Source: Antedon mediterranea
Lineage: Eukaryota > Echinodermata > Crinoidea > Comatulida > Antedonidae
DNA: 64,000 bases
Direction of reading: 5' to 3'
Assembly (NCBI RefSeq): GCF_964355755.1
Contig: NC_092678.1
Coordinates: 24,532,365-24,596,364 of the forward strand
Shown: positions 1 to 11,395 of the stretch, piece by piece
How the letters are laid out: each line of letters begins with the position of its first letter
How positions within the stretch are numbered: position 1 is the stretch's first letter
Translations under genes and position numbers: made by a program
Notes under the pieces: generated by a model
Database searches by the model: none
The model's input: the letters and a program-made list of their open reading frames with translations, nothing else
Told to the model about the DNA's origin: nothing

Positions 1-1033
1 TTTACAAGATGGTCGTCGTGTAACATTAGCTAATTTCAAAGTCTGTTTATGAGAGATATTTGTTGTTACGTACACTGTGTATATAGCAATTACCTATGCT
101 TAACATAACCATATTTCTGAAATTACATCGCGTTCTTTTGGGATCATTGCTTTCAAACTAGTTACCTGGTTGCCATGGTTATCTCGTTATTTTGTGCGCG
201 TTTTATTAGTTGACGACTCTCTGTGGATGTTTTCAAATATTGCAATTTGTATAGTTCTCGTATGGCAACGAATTTAATGTTATAGTATTTCAGATTTGTT
301 TTTATATTCGCAGATTCATCTATCCGCCTCCTTCATCTACCGTTCCCATGCTAAACAAAATGAAATAAGACGCTGTATGTAAACACGCGTGTTCAAATAT
401 TGATGACAATTGTATACGGCTTTTGCACGCGCGCGTCGTGTTCTATCTAGTAAGTGTAAATTTAAATATAACTTTTCAGAATATGGTAAAAAATATTCAC
501 GTAAGGCCTATATACACAAATCGCTTATATATAACGAGAACCAATTTATACTATTTCATGATGATATGCATTTTGTAATAAATTGCTTACGACTTTTAAA
601 TGTATCCACGTAAAATGTGAAAGAAGTAATTCGACGGCATACAGAAAAATATTTCACAACAACTGACACTATAACTTACACGAGGTTAACAAGGAAAGCT
701 CGCCGTATGTATTTCTTGTGGTTTTAGTGTAAATTCTAAAATAACGAAATATTCATTTAAAAGCCTGATTACGACGTTTACATTTAATGTTTTCGATGAA
801 CGTCACAAACAGCCACGTCACGTCACGTCAGGGAACAAAATTGATGTTGTTTATTCCTAATCATTGATGATGGTTGTAAAATATTACTGATGATCTCGGC
901 AATTAATCAATCAGATTCCAACTGACGTTTCTTGCGTATTATTCCTTTGCGCGTGATAATATTATTAGGCTAGCCAAGGTGGTGGTAATTTTGGGATGGA
1001 TGTAGAAATCGGTACTTTTACATACTTTGTTTG
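1..1033. other. Upstream non-coding sequence, nothing recognised
   Basis: AT-rich sequence with short CpG-containing patches. It contains a short tandem run of the hexamer cacgtc near 812-830. I see no ORF with recognisable protein similarity, no RNA gene and no clear repeat boundary. Confidence 0.5.
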
Positions 1034-1134
1034 CGTGGTTCCTATTAGCGACGCAACGCAAGCGAGTTGACCAATGACAAGCCACTGTTCGAATAATCCA
1101 TTGCGTTGCGTCGTCGCTCGTGGGAACCAAGCTT
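1034..1134. mobile_element. GGTTCCCAC-family palindromic MITE, copy A
   Basis: About 100 bp with inverted arms. The left arm reads gtggttcctattagcgacgc and the right arm ends cgtgggaaccaagc. The middle has the family hallmark gttgaccaat, followed by a spacer around ttcgaataatcc. The element is non-coding and hairpin-capable. The same sequence recurs about ten times in the window. No transposase is present, so a non-autonomous TIR element is the best description. Confidence 0.8.
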
Positions 1135-1946
1135 TAGGTGGTCGCAAATCGAAAGTCCTTTATAATATAAATGTGCCTTCCTGCACTTGTTGTATGTGTT
1201 ACGCCACGCCACTTTACGGTTCTACTTATTCTCCCAATATAAAAAAAGAATATACATAAAATATTATGGTTTAGACATAATCCAATTTACACTCGTTGGA
1301 TCTTCATATCTTCTAAGACAGCCAAACTGTCTGGGCAATAATCGAATTTAAAACGTCAGAACATATCGAAAACATTAGCGAAGAATCGAACCGTTTGTGA
1401 TTTACCATCCTGAAATCTCGGTAACTTCAGTCGAAGTGGATATTAATGATAATGTTGTATTTGTAATACCAACAAAGAACGCGCGCGCGATAACTCCAAC
1501 TCTTTCTATTATTGTCATTTCGTGTTGCCATAGGCCTACGTTGTTATAATTTATTTTGTCAGGTTTGTGTTGCCATACATTATTATAATGTATTTTGTCA
1601 TTTACGTGTTGCCATACATTTATATAATGTATTTTGTCAGTTGTGTTCTGTCATGCATCATCTTTGTTAGGCCATGTGTTAATGTTTTATCGTCTTGTAG
1701 TAGTAATTACATTATTACATTTTAAATTTCATCTACCATTTGGTATATTAAATTTGATTGATTTTTTTTAACATTTCTTTTTTCTCTTATCGCATTTCAT
1801 AAACATAATAATATTGGATAACAAATTCGATATAAACGTTAGACGGTTTAGTTTACAATCTGTTATCAGACTCTAGATACTGCCTAAATTAGATAAGACT
1901 ATCGTGACGTATACGAGGTGACGGTAGAAAACGTATGACTCCTATA
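1135..1946. other. Non-coding sequence with a short direct repeat
   Basis: Around 1525-1640 the string ttgccatacattatataatg with tattttgtca recurs two to three times with small changes. Nothing else was recognised in this stretch. Confidence 0.45.
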
Positions 1947-2182
1947 AGCTTGGTTCTCACTTGCGACGCAACGTAACGCAATCTACGCAACGTTAACGCA
2001 ATCTACGCAACGTAAGAAAATGCCCTTCCAATCATTGTGTTTGCCCCCACCTGCGTGAAATCAAACCTGCGATTTTTACAGCAATGGTGCGTAGTCGGTT
2101 CCCACTTGCGATTACGCAATACATCACTTTGCGTCGATACGTCGCTGCGTTACGTTGCGTTGCGTTCTAATGGGAACCTAAC
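1947..2182. mobile_element. GGTTCCCAC-family element, copy B (composite)
   Basis: It starts with aagcttggttctcacttgcg and ends with gcgttctaatgggaacctaa. The inside holds a duplicated segment (acgcaatctacgcaacgt twice) and a second internal ggttcccacttgcg at about 2098. It is therefore two overlapping or rearranged copies rather than one clean hairpin. Confidence 0.7.
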
Positions 2183-2183
2183 A

Positions 2184-2342
2184 GCTTGGTTCCCACTAGA
2201 ACGTAAAGCAAGGACGTAACGTAACCAATGACAAGCGAAGTTATAGACAGTTAGCAATCACAAGCGAATAAGCCATCGCTTGTGATTGGCCAATTCAGTT
2301 GCGTTGCGTTACGTCCTTGTGTTGCGTCGCTAGTGGGAACTT
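2184..2342. mobile_element. GGTTCCCAC-family MITE, copy C (long-centre subtype)
   Basis: Arms are ttggttcccactagaacg and cgctagtgggaacttcc. The centre contains aagttatagacagttagc and caatcacaagcgaataagcc. The same centre occurs in reverse complement in the copy at 3354-3530, so the two copies belong to one subtype in opposite orientation. Confidence 0.8.
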
Positions 2343-2411
2343 CCGGCGGACCCAACAGATTGGCTGCTGTACCTATAGTTTAGTGATAAAAAAAATTGCT
2401 CCTTGTCGTTA

Positions 2412-2566
2412 ATGCTTGGTAATTCCCACTAGAGACGAAACGCAAATACATAACGCAACGTAAATGAGTTGACCAATCATAAGCGATGGATTGTTCGAAC
2501 TCTCGCTTCCCATTGGTCTACACGCTTGCGTTACGTTTACGTCCTTGCGTTGCGTCCTAGTAACGT
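2412..2566. mobile_element. GGTTCCCAC-family MITE, copy D
   Basis: It starts gcttggtaattcccactaga and ends ccttgcgttgcgtcctagta. The inner part has gagttgaccaatcataagcg and the standard ttcgaa centre. The distal right terminus (gggaacc) is missing, so the copy is slightly truncated. Confidence 0.75.
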
Positions 2567-2569
2567 TAC

Positions 2570-3350
2570 ACAGACGAGCGGTTACGGTAAGCGGAAACCC
2601 GCGTAGCTTGTCCCACGTAAAACCGCCCGTCCACACCGCGTTGTGTGTAAATGGTCATAAGGAATAACATAAAGTCTATATTCGTATTACCGTTACCCCT
2701 CGTTTGTGAAAATTGGCCTTATGGGTGTATCTAGAATAGCGGTGTCCTAAAAGACAGTTTCTACTTTTTTTGTATGTGTGGTTGGGTTCACAAATCATAA
2801 CATTATTTACCTTCAGATCTGATGATGCAAACTATCGGGTCATTTGGAATTCAGAAACTTGTCGTAAAATGCATTCCTATTATTGATATGCAGCTCAAGT
2901 CAATATATTGTACAGTCCATAAAATTATCTTGTGAGATATTAAGTAAAACTGTGCGTAATTCACAAAATCTGATATACGTGTGTGTTTTTTATAATTCAT
3001 TTTCCACTTTTGTATGTATAATGGAATTTAAGTTACTGTAAATGTTAATTAAGTTTTCACGTGGTCGACTAAGTTCCATTAGCGTCGTCGTTGTCGGTTA
3101 ATTAGATACAGTACGCGCCTTTATTATGGTCATTAGTAAGAAATATATACAATTATTCTGAGATGATAATATTCATCCCATTAGTTAATACCAAGTGTGA
3201 ATAATAATTCGTCATTCGCTATGACCATCACCATGACATATTTAGAACGCGCACGTGCGTCACGTGCGTTTCTCTTAGCAATGTGCACGTTATTACAATT
3301 TTTAAGTTTGTCTTTTACGCAAGGACGCAAGAGCAACGCAAGAGCAAGTT
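2570..3350. other. Non-coding spacer between palindromic elements
   Basis: No ORF or RNA gene recognised. It contains a cacgtgcgtcacgtgcg patch near 3250-3268. Nothing else can be supported. Confidence 0.45.
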
Positions 3351-3353
3351 AAA

Positions 3354-3530
3354 GCGTGGTTGCCACTAGCGACGCAACGCAAGGACGTAACGCAACGCAA
3401 GTGAATTGACCAATCACAAGCGATGGCTTATTCGCTTGTGATTGCTAACTGTCTATAACTTCGCTTGCTATTGGTTAAAACGCTTGCGTTGCGTTTACGT
3501 CCTTGCGTTACGTTCTAGTGGGAACCACGC
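3354..3530. mobile_element. GGTTCCCAC-family MITE, copy E (long-centre subtype, inverted)
   Basis: Arms are gcgtggttgccactagcgac and cgttctagtgggaaccacgc. It is the best-preserved copy of the long-centre subtype, carrying gctaactgtctataacttcg in the middle, which is the reverse complement of the centre at 2184-2342. A further truncated half copy follows directly at 3531-3605 (ttgaccaatgccaagcgaga ... gcgttctaggg). Confidence 0.8.
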
Positions 3531-3605
3531 TTGACCAATGCCAAGCGAGAATTCGAATAACCCATCGTGTGATTGGTCAAATTACTCGCGTTGCGTTCTA
3601 GGGGA

Positions 3606-6523
3606 TTCAAACTTTAACCATCCAGGTTCGTCGGCCCTCTGACCCATTCTTGCACCACTGTTTCGATGCAGATATAAATCAAAACTTGTCGAGCTTAATG
3701 ACTATTAGGAAATACCATTTAAAATCAATCCATTGGGGAAACCTTTGTCAGTGGAGTCTGCCCTTTATAATTAACAACACACTGGAATAGTGATTTACAA
3801 AGACAGGCCATTTCCGAAACGTGTGTCAAGGTCCTCTTGGTCAGTGCGTTCTGCCGGCCGGCCAACCGACGAGTGCCCTCATGATGACGTCATGTTGCCC
3901 TTTTATAGTCAAAGCATAAGAACGTATCAATTCGGGATACGAACTCGCCTTCACGATTATGCCTTTCTAATAAATACCAATATCTCGACGCGGAAATTGA
4001 TTAATACCATACCGTATAATTCCTTTGCGCATCCATGCTGAGCGTGCGTAGAAGGTCTTTTCGACGCAACAGGCGCATAACTAGTGCGCATTAGCTAGCT
4101 CTCAGAGGTCTGTATCATCACCGCGTATTCGATGGTTGGATGATGGGATCAGAATAGGAAATTGTAGCCATCATCAAGATGATGACGGTGATGTATGTCG
4201 TATGTCGTATTCTTAGTAACACATCCGCACATTATAACAAAGGCTCTTCTTAATATTGTATGATGATTGACGTCTTCAAAATAAGGTTACGAATGCCTTG
4301 GATGCACTGACTAATTCTGCATTAAAAGTGCAAAATATATCAATACTTGAATGTTCAAATTGAGCGTTGATTAAACCGTGGGGTGATACAGGGATGACAC
4401 CCGGGATATTCAAATAGAACATTGATGGCATATACCATACATACAAACTACCTCAAGGTAAGGCATCATCACACAATGAAAAACGCTCGCTCGTGCGCGG
4501 CGTTGTTGCTATGCCAAAGTGTGCGCCCCTTTTTAGTTGTGTCAATTTTTCCTCGGGACTTAAAAACAATGCATCGATCTCATCTAATAAAGTATTAAGA
4601 TTGTTTAGGAATTGGATTCGACCTGAAGAGCTAATTTTCGTTGAAGAAAATGTGAAACGTATGTTGAGATAGATTATTACTACAGGTATTATTAGTAAAT
4701 AAAAACTATGAAAATGTAATCAGTTTGGAATTGATGCGATTGAACTAAACTGACTCTGATGACATAAAACACAATTAAATGATTAGAAATAGTTATAAGG
4801 CTATTTTAAATGAAAACATTTGCGTATCTTCTATGATGGTGGTCTGATGACGTCATCTTCTATAGAAATTACTAATTAATGTGTTAGCATATTCAGACGG
4901 TTAATCAATATTAATTTTATGTCGTTTAGCAATTCTATTATTAATTAGGCTCTTTTAATTTCTTTTCAGATGCTTTCGTATTCGATTGTATATAACATAC
5001 AGTAAGTGAATTACAGTTAAACCCAATGTGATAATAACGCATCTTTCCCAGCGCATATTCCATTATTCACTGCGCATGTGCAGTGAATAATCACAAACTC
5101 AACAACATTTATTATTTTGATTGTCACACTCGCTGATTCGCATAGTTTGCTGTATGTAGTGAATAGATCATTTTGATATCTGGTCCTCCTCTGACCGCGT
5201 AGTCGTGCGCCGTCGTCGGACGCAATGTAAAATACTTTTCTGCTGTTTCTGATCATGCCCCGATGGAACGCCCAAAGGGTTAGCTGACGCTGTGCAACTA
5301 TTGGTGACGAATTCTTTCTTTGTTGAAACCACCACAGACTATATGTATTCCAAAACGAGTGGAGGGTGCAGCGTTTTCTAATCTGGTTTGAAGGCAATGA
5401 AAGTAAATATTCGCGTTGATAATTTTGAGTTGTGTGATTGGTTTTTGATAATTGATTGTCGCGATAATTGAGGTCGGATTCTAGTGGTGACTAGCAAAAA
5501 CTGAATATACGATTTGGTGTTTTAAAGGGCTGCTCATAGAGACAGAAAGAGAGGGGTTGTTGCTTAAATTCGGTTTAAAAAATACGTCATGACAGGTGGC
5601 GGTTGTACGAGTTGCACCAACCGGAAAGCTAGTTGAAAACTTTAGTTTTGACAGAGCTTAAGCCATTATAAGAGAGTGCCTGGGACGAGTCAACGTCCTT
5701 TGAACACGTTGATTTGAATAAGGGCAGGAAGGTGACTAACTATAGCTAGTTAATACTGGACCTTGTGCTTGCGTGACTAGCCTTTCAATCTAAACCAGTC
5801 TTTGTTTTCTTCACAAATCATTCTGAATTTGGCAAGATCATCAGATCAGATCAACACGTGCGAACACAGTGCATTACTTTAAAAAAAAACTTGTCTCCGA
5901 ATACAACGTGGTTGCACTTTTATTACAGCAAAATAAACATCTTGCAGAATATAAACACATTTTGCAGCTAGAGCCGTATAGTGGTCGTCGATCCATCATT
6001 AGCCTACCGCTGTTGTACTGTTGATAGTTTAGAGAGAAGACGTACATACGGTGTTGCGCGCTGACATCTGACTCATTTCACCCGCCGGTGTAGAACAACA
6101 CAGCAGCAGTACACGATTTATTGTCGATCGTCTGCGCTAATTAGTAATAAGTCCGCCGAAGAAATGACATAAGTCGTCACGTATAGACTGTTGCAAGTTG
6201 AAGTTAGACCAAATTTACAACTCTATAAGAGCGTCCGTATTCTTGTCGTGTGGAATTAATTTCTTCTTTGGAATTTTGTACGTGGAATTTATAAGATTTG
6301 TTTTATGGACTGCGAGAAGAGTTATATAGTCTGCTTACTCAGTAATACTGTTCATCTAACTTTTTTTGCTGTTAATTAACTTGTTTGGACTCCTCATCTT
6401 TTTCTCTTAACTAAGGAATTTCTGTCACAATACATTTTGTTTTATATATGTCATGGTCATATGACGTCATAGAAATCAAACAATAAAAGATTCTATCAAA
6501 CGCGCGGGATTTGTAAGACGAGA
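3606..6523. other. Non-coding upstream region with CRE octamers
   Basis: Perfect TGACGTCA octamers lie at 3885-3892, 4848-4855 and 6462-6469. A 126-codon open frame at 5017-5397 (-) has no recognisable domain and is not called as a gene. The final few hundred bases precede a candidate first coding exon at 6524 and may contain its promoter, but no TATA box or initiator stands out. Confidence 0.4.
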
Positions 6524-6572
6524 ATGGCGGCCGCTGACACGCTTATGCCTCTACCCATTGAAGAAATATACG
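6524..6572 (+). CDS. Candidate alternative first coding exon
   Basis: An ATG in good context (agaATGG) opens 16 codons, MAAADTLMPLPIEEIY, plus one base, ending in a strong donor (G|gtaagt). I do not recognise the peptide. No other coding exon was found before the PRKAR2 start at 11396. The exon ends in phase 1, the same phase as PRKAR2 exon 1, so joining to PRKAR2 exon 2 at 12094 would stay in frame and give an N-terminus without the dimerisation/docking domain. It could instead begin an unrelated gene or be chance. The CRE octamers at 6462, 6695 and 6855 flank it. Confidence 0.35.
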
Positions 6573-8117
6573 GTAAGTTTTATTATTTTTATTAAGATAT
6601 CATATATCCATGGTTACAGAATATATTATACGAACATTCTACAAAATATGTTCCTGTTCAATTTATTGCCTCTTTCGAGGTTTTCAATTAAATATGACGT
6701 CATCAGTTACAGATTTGTTGATGGACACTTGAAATTCCCAGAGGTCATCACACCAATTCAGTTTTTAACAAATTGAGGGCGCGCGTTAATAGTTTCATCG
6801 ATTAACCTGTTTGAGGTTCATTCAAGTACCGGTACTGTATTATTGAATCCCACATGACGTCACACAATGGCGTGCACGCAGGGCGCAATGAATAGGACCA
6901 GACGGATAATCTCGTGCCCTTTACGCACGTGACGTGCCGGTGCGTGTTTGCGTCCAAGCCAAGGATGCATTCGAGATGTCAGGCACCGTTTGAACTCACA
7001 CGTCCCGTAACTGATTTAACATGTAACGTGCTCACTTTCTGATCACGTTATATTTTTGTGTGAAGACGATTTTCAGAGAATCTGGTAATAATATCGATCG
7101 ATTGTTGTATGTGTGTGTTAAGACATTAGTTTGTGGACATTTTGTAGTAAGGTAGTCGTTGCCATGGTGAATGCTAATCACAATTGACGTCATCAAGATT
7201 TTACGCAGCTTTGTTACGGTACTATACGGTTTATAAAAAAATGGAAAGCACCGTTGAAGAAATATTATGACCACAATTTTAAAAATGAAGGTTGTGTTTT
7301 CCATTCTGTACGAGATCATTTCAAAATGATTCTACTGTAGTTCCTGCAGTAACTACATTGTAGGCGTATAATGTATATAAAGTATGATTTCAGTATGGTT
7401 TAAGTATGGTGAATTCAATTAAATATTTGGATAAACAGGTTAAAGAATAAACCAAAGTTACTGCAGTAACTACAGTAATAATTGTTGACATTATATACAG
7501 AACAAACAAAAATCAGTCCTACTTTCTTTGTTAATTATATAAATGGTGTTTATAGACTTATTTATTAAACTAAGAACATTATATTCTTCAAATACTGTTT
7601 AACAATGATGAGACCTTGTACGACGGCGGTCTTTGATGAATCACGCGCGCGTCGTACTCAACATGATGCGTAATCAGACACGACCTAATCAGTCAATTTA
7701 ACTCGTCATCAGCATTTATCTCCTCCTTCGATTTTTACAATTAAGGTTGAAATAATGATTGAATGACCTCCTAACAATTAAACGAGATGTTGCTGAATAA
7801 TTCGATTAATCAGAAATTCGTTTTCTCATTTTTCTCTCGATGTGCTTTTTTGAGTAAATTTATCTTTAAGAAGGTCTATTGTTTCTGCTTTCTCAACAGA
7901 AAATCTGTTTGTAATTTTTCTATTCGTTAAAACGCACGCGACAGCGTTTGACGGTATCGTATGGTTGATGACGCACGCGTGGAGTGAATAGGTTCACTGT
8001 ATAAATGAGATATGCACAGTTTTATTGCGCCATGAAATATAATTTATTGTATTGCTATTGTGACGTCATATTAAATACCGATGTATAGGCCTACATGTAT
8101 ATTTGAAAAAAAGAAAA
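6573..8117. other. Non-coding upstream sequence
   Basis: No gene recognised. It contains four of the CRE octamers (6695, 6855, 7185, 8061). A ctgcagtaactaca motif appears at about 7344-7358 and, in similar form, at 7461-7477. Confidence 0.4.
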
Positions 8118-8118
8118 T

Positions 8119-8255
8119 GCTTGGTTCCCGCTAGAGAACGCAGCAACGCCAAATTTGACCAATCACAAGCGATGGCTTATTTCAACTTTCGCTTGTCATT
8201 TGTCAACTCGCTTGCGTTGCGCTTACGTCGCGCGTTGTGTCCTAGTGGGACAAGG
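8119..8255. mobile_element. GGTTCCCAC-family MITE, copy G
   Basis: It starts gcttggttcccgctagagaa and ends cgttgtgtcctagtgggaca. The inner arms gaccaatcacaagcgatggc and ctttcgcttgtcatttgtca pair around the centre. This is a standard short-centre family member. Confidence 0.8.
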
Positions 8256-8504
8256 TTGTTGGATGACTTGTTGGTTCTATTAAACAAAATACTGTAGCAT
8301 AAAATCAAGTACCTGTATTGAGTTTTACATATCGGTACGTCACATTTATAAGATCCTTTTGTGATTAACAACCAAATCGGAATGAAAGCTGACGAATGAG
8401 TTCGATTAAACAGACAATTTGAGGAGAGCCAAAAGGCAAAAGTCTTTATGAACTACTGCAGATGCCAATTAACTTTTATTAATTAAACAAAAACTCAGAT
8501 TTAT

Positions 8505-8806
8505 AACCATGATGACGTTAGAGACGCGGTTGAATGACGATATAGACGCGGTTGAGGTTTGACTATAGCGACGCGGTAATGACGATAGCCACGCGGTAAT
8601 GACGATAGAGACACGGTGATAACGATAGCAACGTGGTAATAACGATAGTGGCGCGGTAATGACGATTAACGCGGTAATGACGATAGTGACGCGGTAATTA
8701 CGATAGCGACGCGCGGTAATGACGATAGCGACGCGGTAATGGCGATGGCGACACGGTAATGGCGAAAGCGACGCGGTAATGACGATAGCGACGCGGTTGA
8801 GGTTAA
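8505..8806. repeat. ~20-bp minisatellite (acgcggtaatgacgatagcg)
   Basis: About fourteen imperfect copies of a 20-bp unit run head to tail, with base changes and one short unit near 8667. The unit is CpG-rich, unlike its surroundings. It creates a long but repetitive open frame on the minus strand, which is not considered a gene. Confidence 0.85.
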
Positions 8807-10441
8807 TTACGATAATAGCCGTTATTATTGATGATGAGATTACCATAGTGATGACGACAGACTGAGGATAAATGTGTACATTGCATTTAGCGAAAACAAA
8901 AAACCGTCTGACTATAGAAAATGGCTTGTACGTGAGTTTTGAAATCACTTTCCTAGAAGTGATTGTTTCATGATTGGATCTGGATATAGAGGACTTTAGT
9001 CCTGTGTCTAAGTAAACATAAGTAAACCTAAGTATGAGTATAACAGTGAATTTATAGCCAATTATTATCATATATCAAGGTTTTGATAATTAGATTTTTA
9101 AATGTTTTAGCCAAACTATGGAGGCTACAATACTTTTTGGTTTTTGGTAAAGCACTGTGATTTGTATGGGGCGCCATAAGCAGCAAAGCGACAACAAAGT
9201 ATAATTATATAACTTTAAATTTAACAACCGTATACATGGAGTCATGGATATTTAGGTCAAAAATGTATAACGAAAGCACTGCACTAACGTACAAAGTCAC
9301 TCAGTGCTTATGGATTTCCCCAGATGGGGTAGGTAAGGCTTAATGACACGCGGCAGAAGCGAGATGTTGACTGTGGTAGCCATGTGATTACATACGGGTC
9401 TTACTCATGTGCCTCACTACAGTCCCACTGGTAGGGATTTTGATTTAGCGTTAACCAACATTGGCAAGCCGCCTTACAGAAGCTTCTCACGGGAAACCGA
9501 AAATCCATTATTTTGGCCTAACTTAATGTTAAGGCTTTTCACAGAATCTGTATACTATGGTTCTTATTTATTAAATGGCCCCTCGGGAAATCCGACAAAC
9601 AGCAGAACCTTGGCAAGTGTTGCTTGGCACGCGTTCTTGTCAGATTAATCCTAATAATTGATAATTGCTGTCGAGTTACAGACTTCTGGAACGCATTTAA
9701 GATACATATCAGCATGTTTTTGTACACCACAAAAGGTTACGGAATTGGGTCACTCTGCTGCCTGTGCTGACGCCTCAATTACTCGTCCAACGCGTTTTTG
9801 ACAACTGAGTGCGCTGCAGTGTACTGATTTTATATTACACACACATTGAACTATTGTAAATGCGTCGAAAAAATAGCAAGAAGGTCACTGGAATTCTGTG
9901 AATTAGTTTATAAAACCCAATAATTAAAGTAGTGCATTTTCTCTTCTCTTTGTCTATTAGCGTTATTCGTTTCTGGTCTTAATTTTGTGTTAATTTTTAA
10001 CTCTATAGCTCACTCTGTCGGTCGGTTGGTCGGTCGGTCAGTAAACACTACCGTCAAATTTGCACACACGACTGCAGCCATGTGTCCTTGTTTCTTCTCG
10101 TGTCTTTGTGCACTACTTCAGTTTCTTATCGAAATGAAAGCCATATTCTAATCTTCTCTCGAGAAATAACTTATTGTAACCAAACCTATTTCTAATGGAG
10201 CTCATTTTATATGACTGTGTTAGCGCAAACTTTTAATTATTTTTTTCTTGAATGACGTCACAGTACGTCAGTTAGTAATCATTCTGTAAACCTCATAACG
10301 CTTTGTGAATAATGTTAAAATCGTGGCGGATATGAGATTGGGTGAAAATCCCTGCAAAACAGATCCTTGTCATTAGAGACTATGGCTATAGCCAATGTTG
10401 ATAATCGTTAAACCGCTTCCAATTCCTATAAATCACGCGGC
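8807..10441. other. Non-coding sequence, no gene recognised
   Basis: A 79-codon frame at 9409-9648 (+) has no family signature. Short ggtcggtcggt repeats occur at about 10018-10040. One CRE octamer lies at 10253-10260. Confidence 0.4.
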
Positions 10442-10523
10442 GTACGGACGTGTTTTTGACGTAGGTACCGTAACTTGCGCGCGTACGAACGTGTTTATGA
10501 CGTAGGTACCGTAACTTGCGCGC
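10442..10523. repeat. 41-bp direct duplication
   Basis: Two adjacent copies of a 41-bp unit beginning gtacg(g/a)acgtgttt and containing gacgtaggtaccgtaacttg. They differ at only about two positions. The unit is GC-richer than the surroundings and lies about 900 bp upstream of the PRKAR2 start codon. Confidence 0.8.
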
Positions 10524-11395
10524 GTACTACATTTTAAGAAAAGTGCGGTCTTGCGTCTTTCTATTCAGTAACTGTTTGATAAAGCTGTTTGTGTGTAAAC
10601 ATTATATTGTATTCCTTTTGGACCAGGGTCACTTTATAAGAACGCCAAAGTAGAATAGTAGTAGTAAGCAGTAGTAGTACTTAATAAGTGTATACAATAA
10701 CTAGAAGAAGGCTATTGAAGGCTGAATATAATTTACTAAACAATTCGTGTATCTTTGGAAAACTGTATTTTAGTGTAGTTAATTGTTTTGTGTTGCGTCG
10801 AGGAGAAATTATTTTGATATCTGAGCAATATAAATGGGTAAGTTTTCATGGTTGGATGACTTAAGCACTCAAGTAGGTATTATTCTTGGTGTGTTGTGGA
10901 TGCAATGAGGTTTGATCGCACCATTTTCACGGTTAAATGTATCTATCGGTTATATCAATCTTGAAATAAATTAAGAAAATATTTTTATTGTTGTTTGAGT
11001 GCTGTGTAGATGGAACGTAGTTAATTAATATTACTGTCTTTAAAAAATAAAGTTAAATTAAAGTTGTGAACGCAAGAAAAAAGAGAATGGCGCCATCTAC
11101 AGGATTATTTATGCGATGACGACACACGGTAGTGAAGCAGCATGTAAACTCTACACTGCGGAAATACCGGTTACCAGTAGTTCGCGGAGAAAAGAAGGAT
11201 ACAGGCGGATACGAAAACTTAATGTTTTCGTAGTGAATATTTTTTTGATTTTTATGGATATAACTCAAATGATGCAGTAAAATCTTGTTCATCAATGATA
11301 TAGACATTGCTAGATAAAGTTGCTGTTGTTGTATCTAAAGGTTTGGTTAGTTAATTTAGTAATAAAAGTAGCCCGAAAAGCTAGGCCTAGCCATC

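Larger units (their letters stand above)
3885..10260. promoter_or_regulatory. Cluster of eight perfect CRE palindromes
   Basis: The octamer TGACGTCA occurs exactly at 3885, 4848, 6462, 6695, 6855, 7185, 8061 and 10253 (first base given). Elsewhere in the window I found only two more, at 51199 and 51776. TGACGTCA is the classical binding site of CREB/ATF bZIP factors. The cluster lies upstream of the PKA regulatory-subunit gene, so cAMP feedback is an attractive inference, but binding is not shown by sequence alone. Confidence 0.45.

Noticed and set aside
5017-5397. 126-codon open frame on the minus strand
   Set aside because: No recognised domain or motif, no supporting splice sites and no neighbouring exons. 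The arginine-rich stretch superficially recalls the end of retroelement proteins, but the similarity is too weak to call.
7461-7477. Small inverted/direct ctgcagtaactac motifs near 7344 and 7461
   Set aside because: Possible pair of short repeats, but too short and diverged to assign to an element.
8469-9071. 200-codon open frame on the minus strand
   Set aside because: Most of it is the translation of the 20-bp tandem repeat (VITA/RRY-type repeats); it reflects repeat phase, not a protein.
9409-9648. 79-codon open frame on the plus strand
   Set aside because: No family signature and no exon context; length is within chance for this composition.
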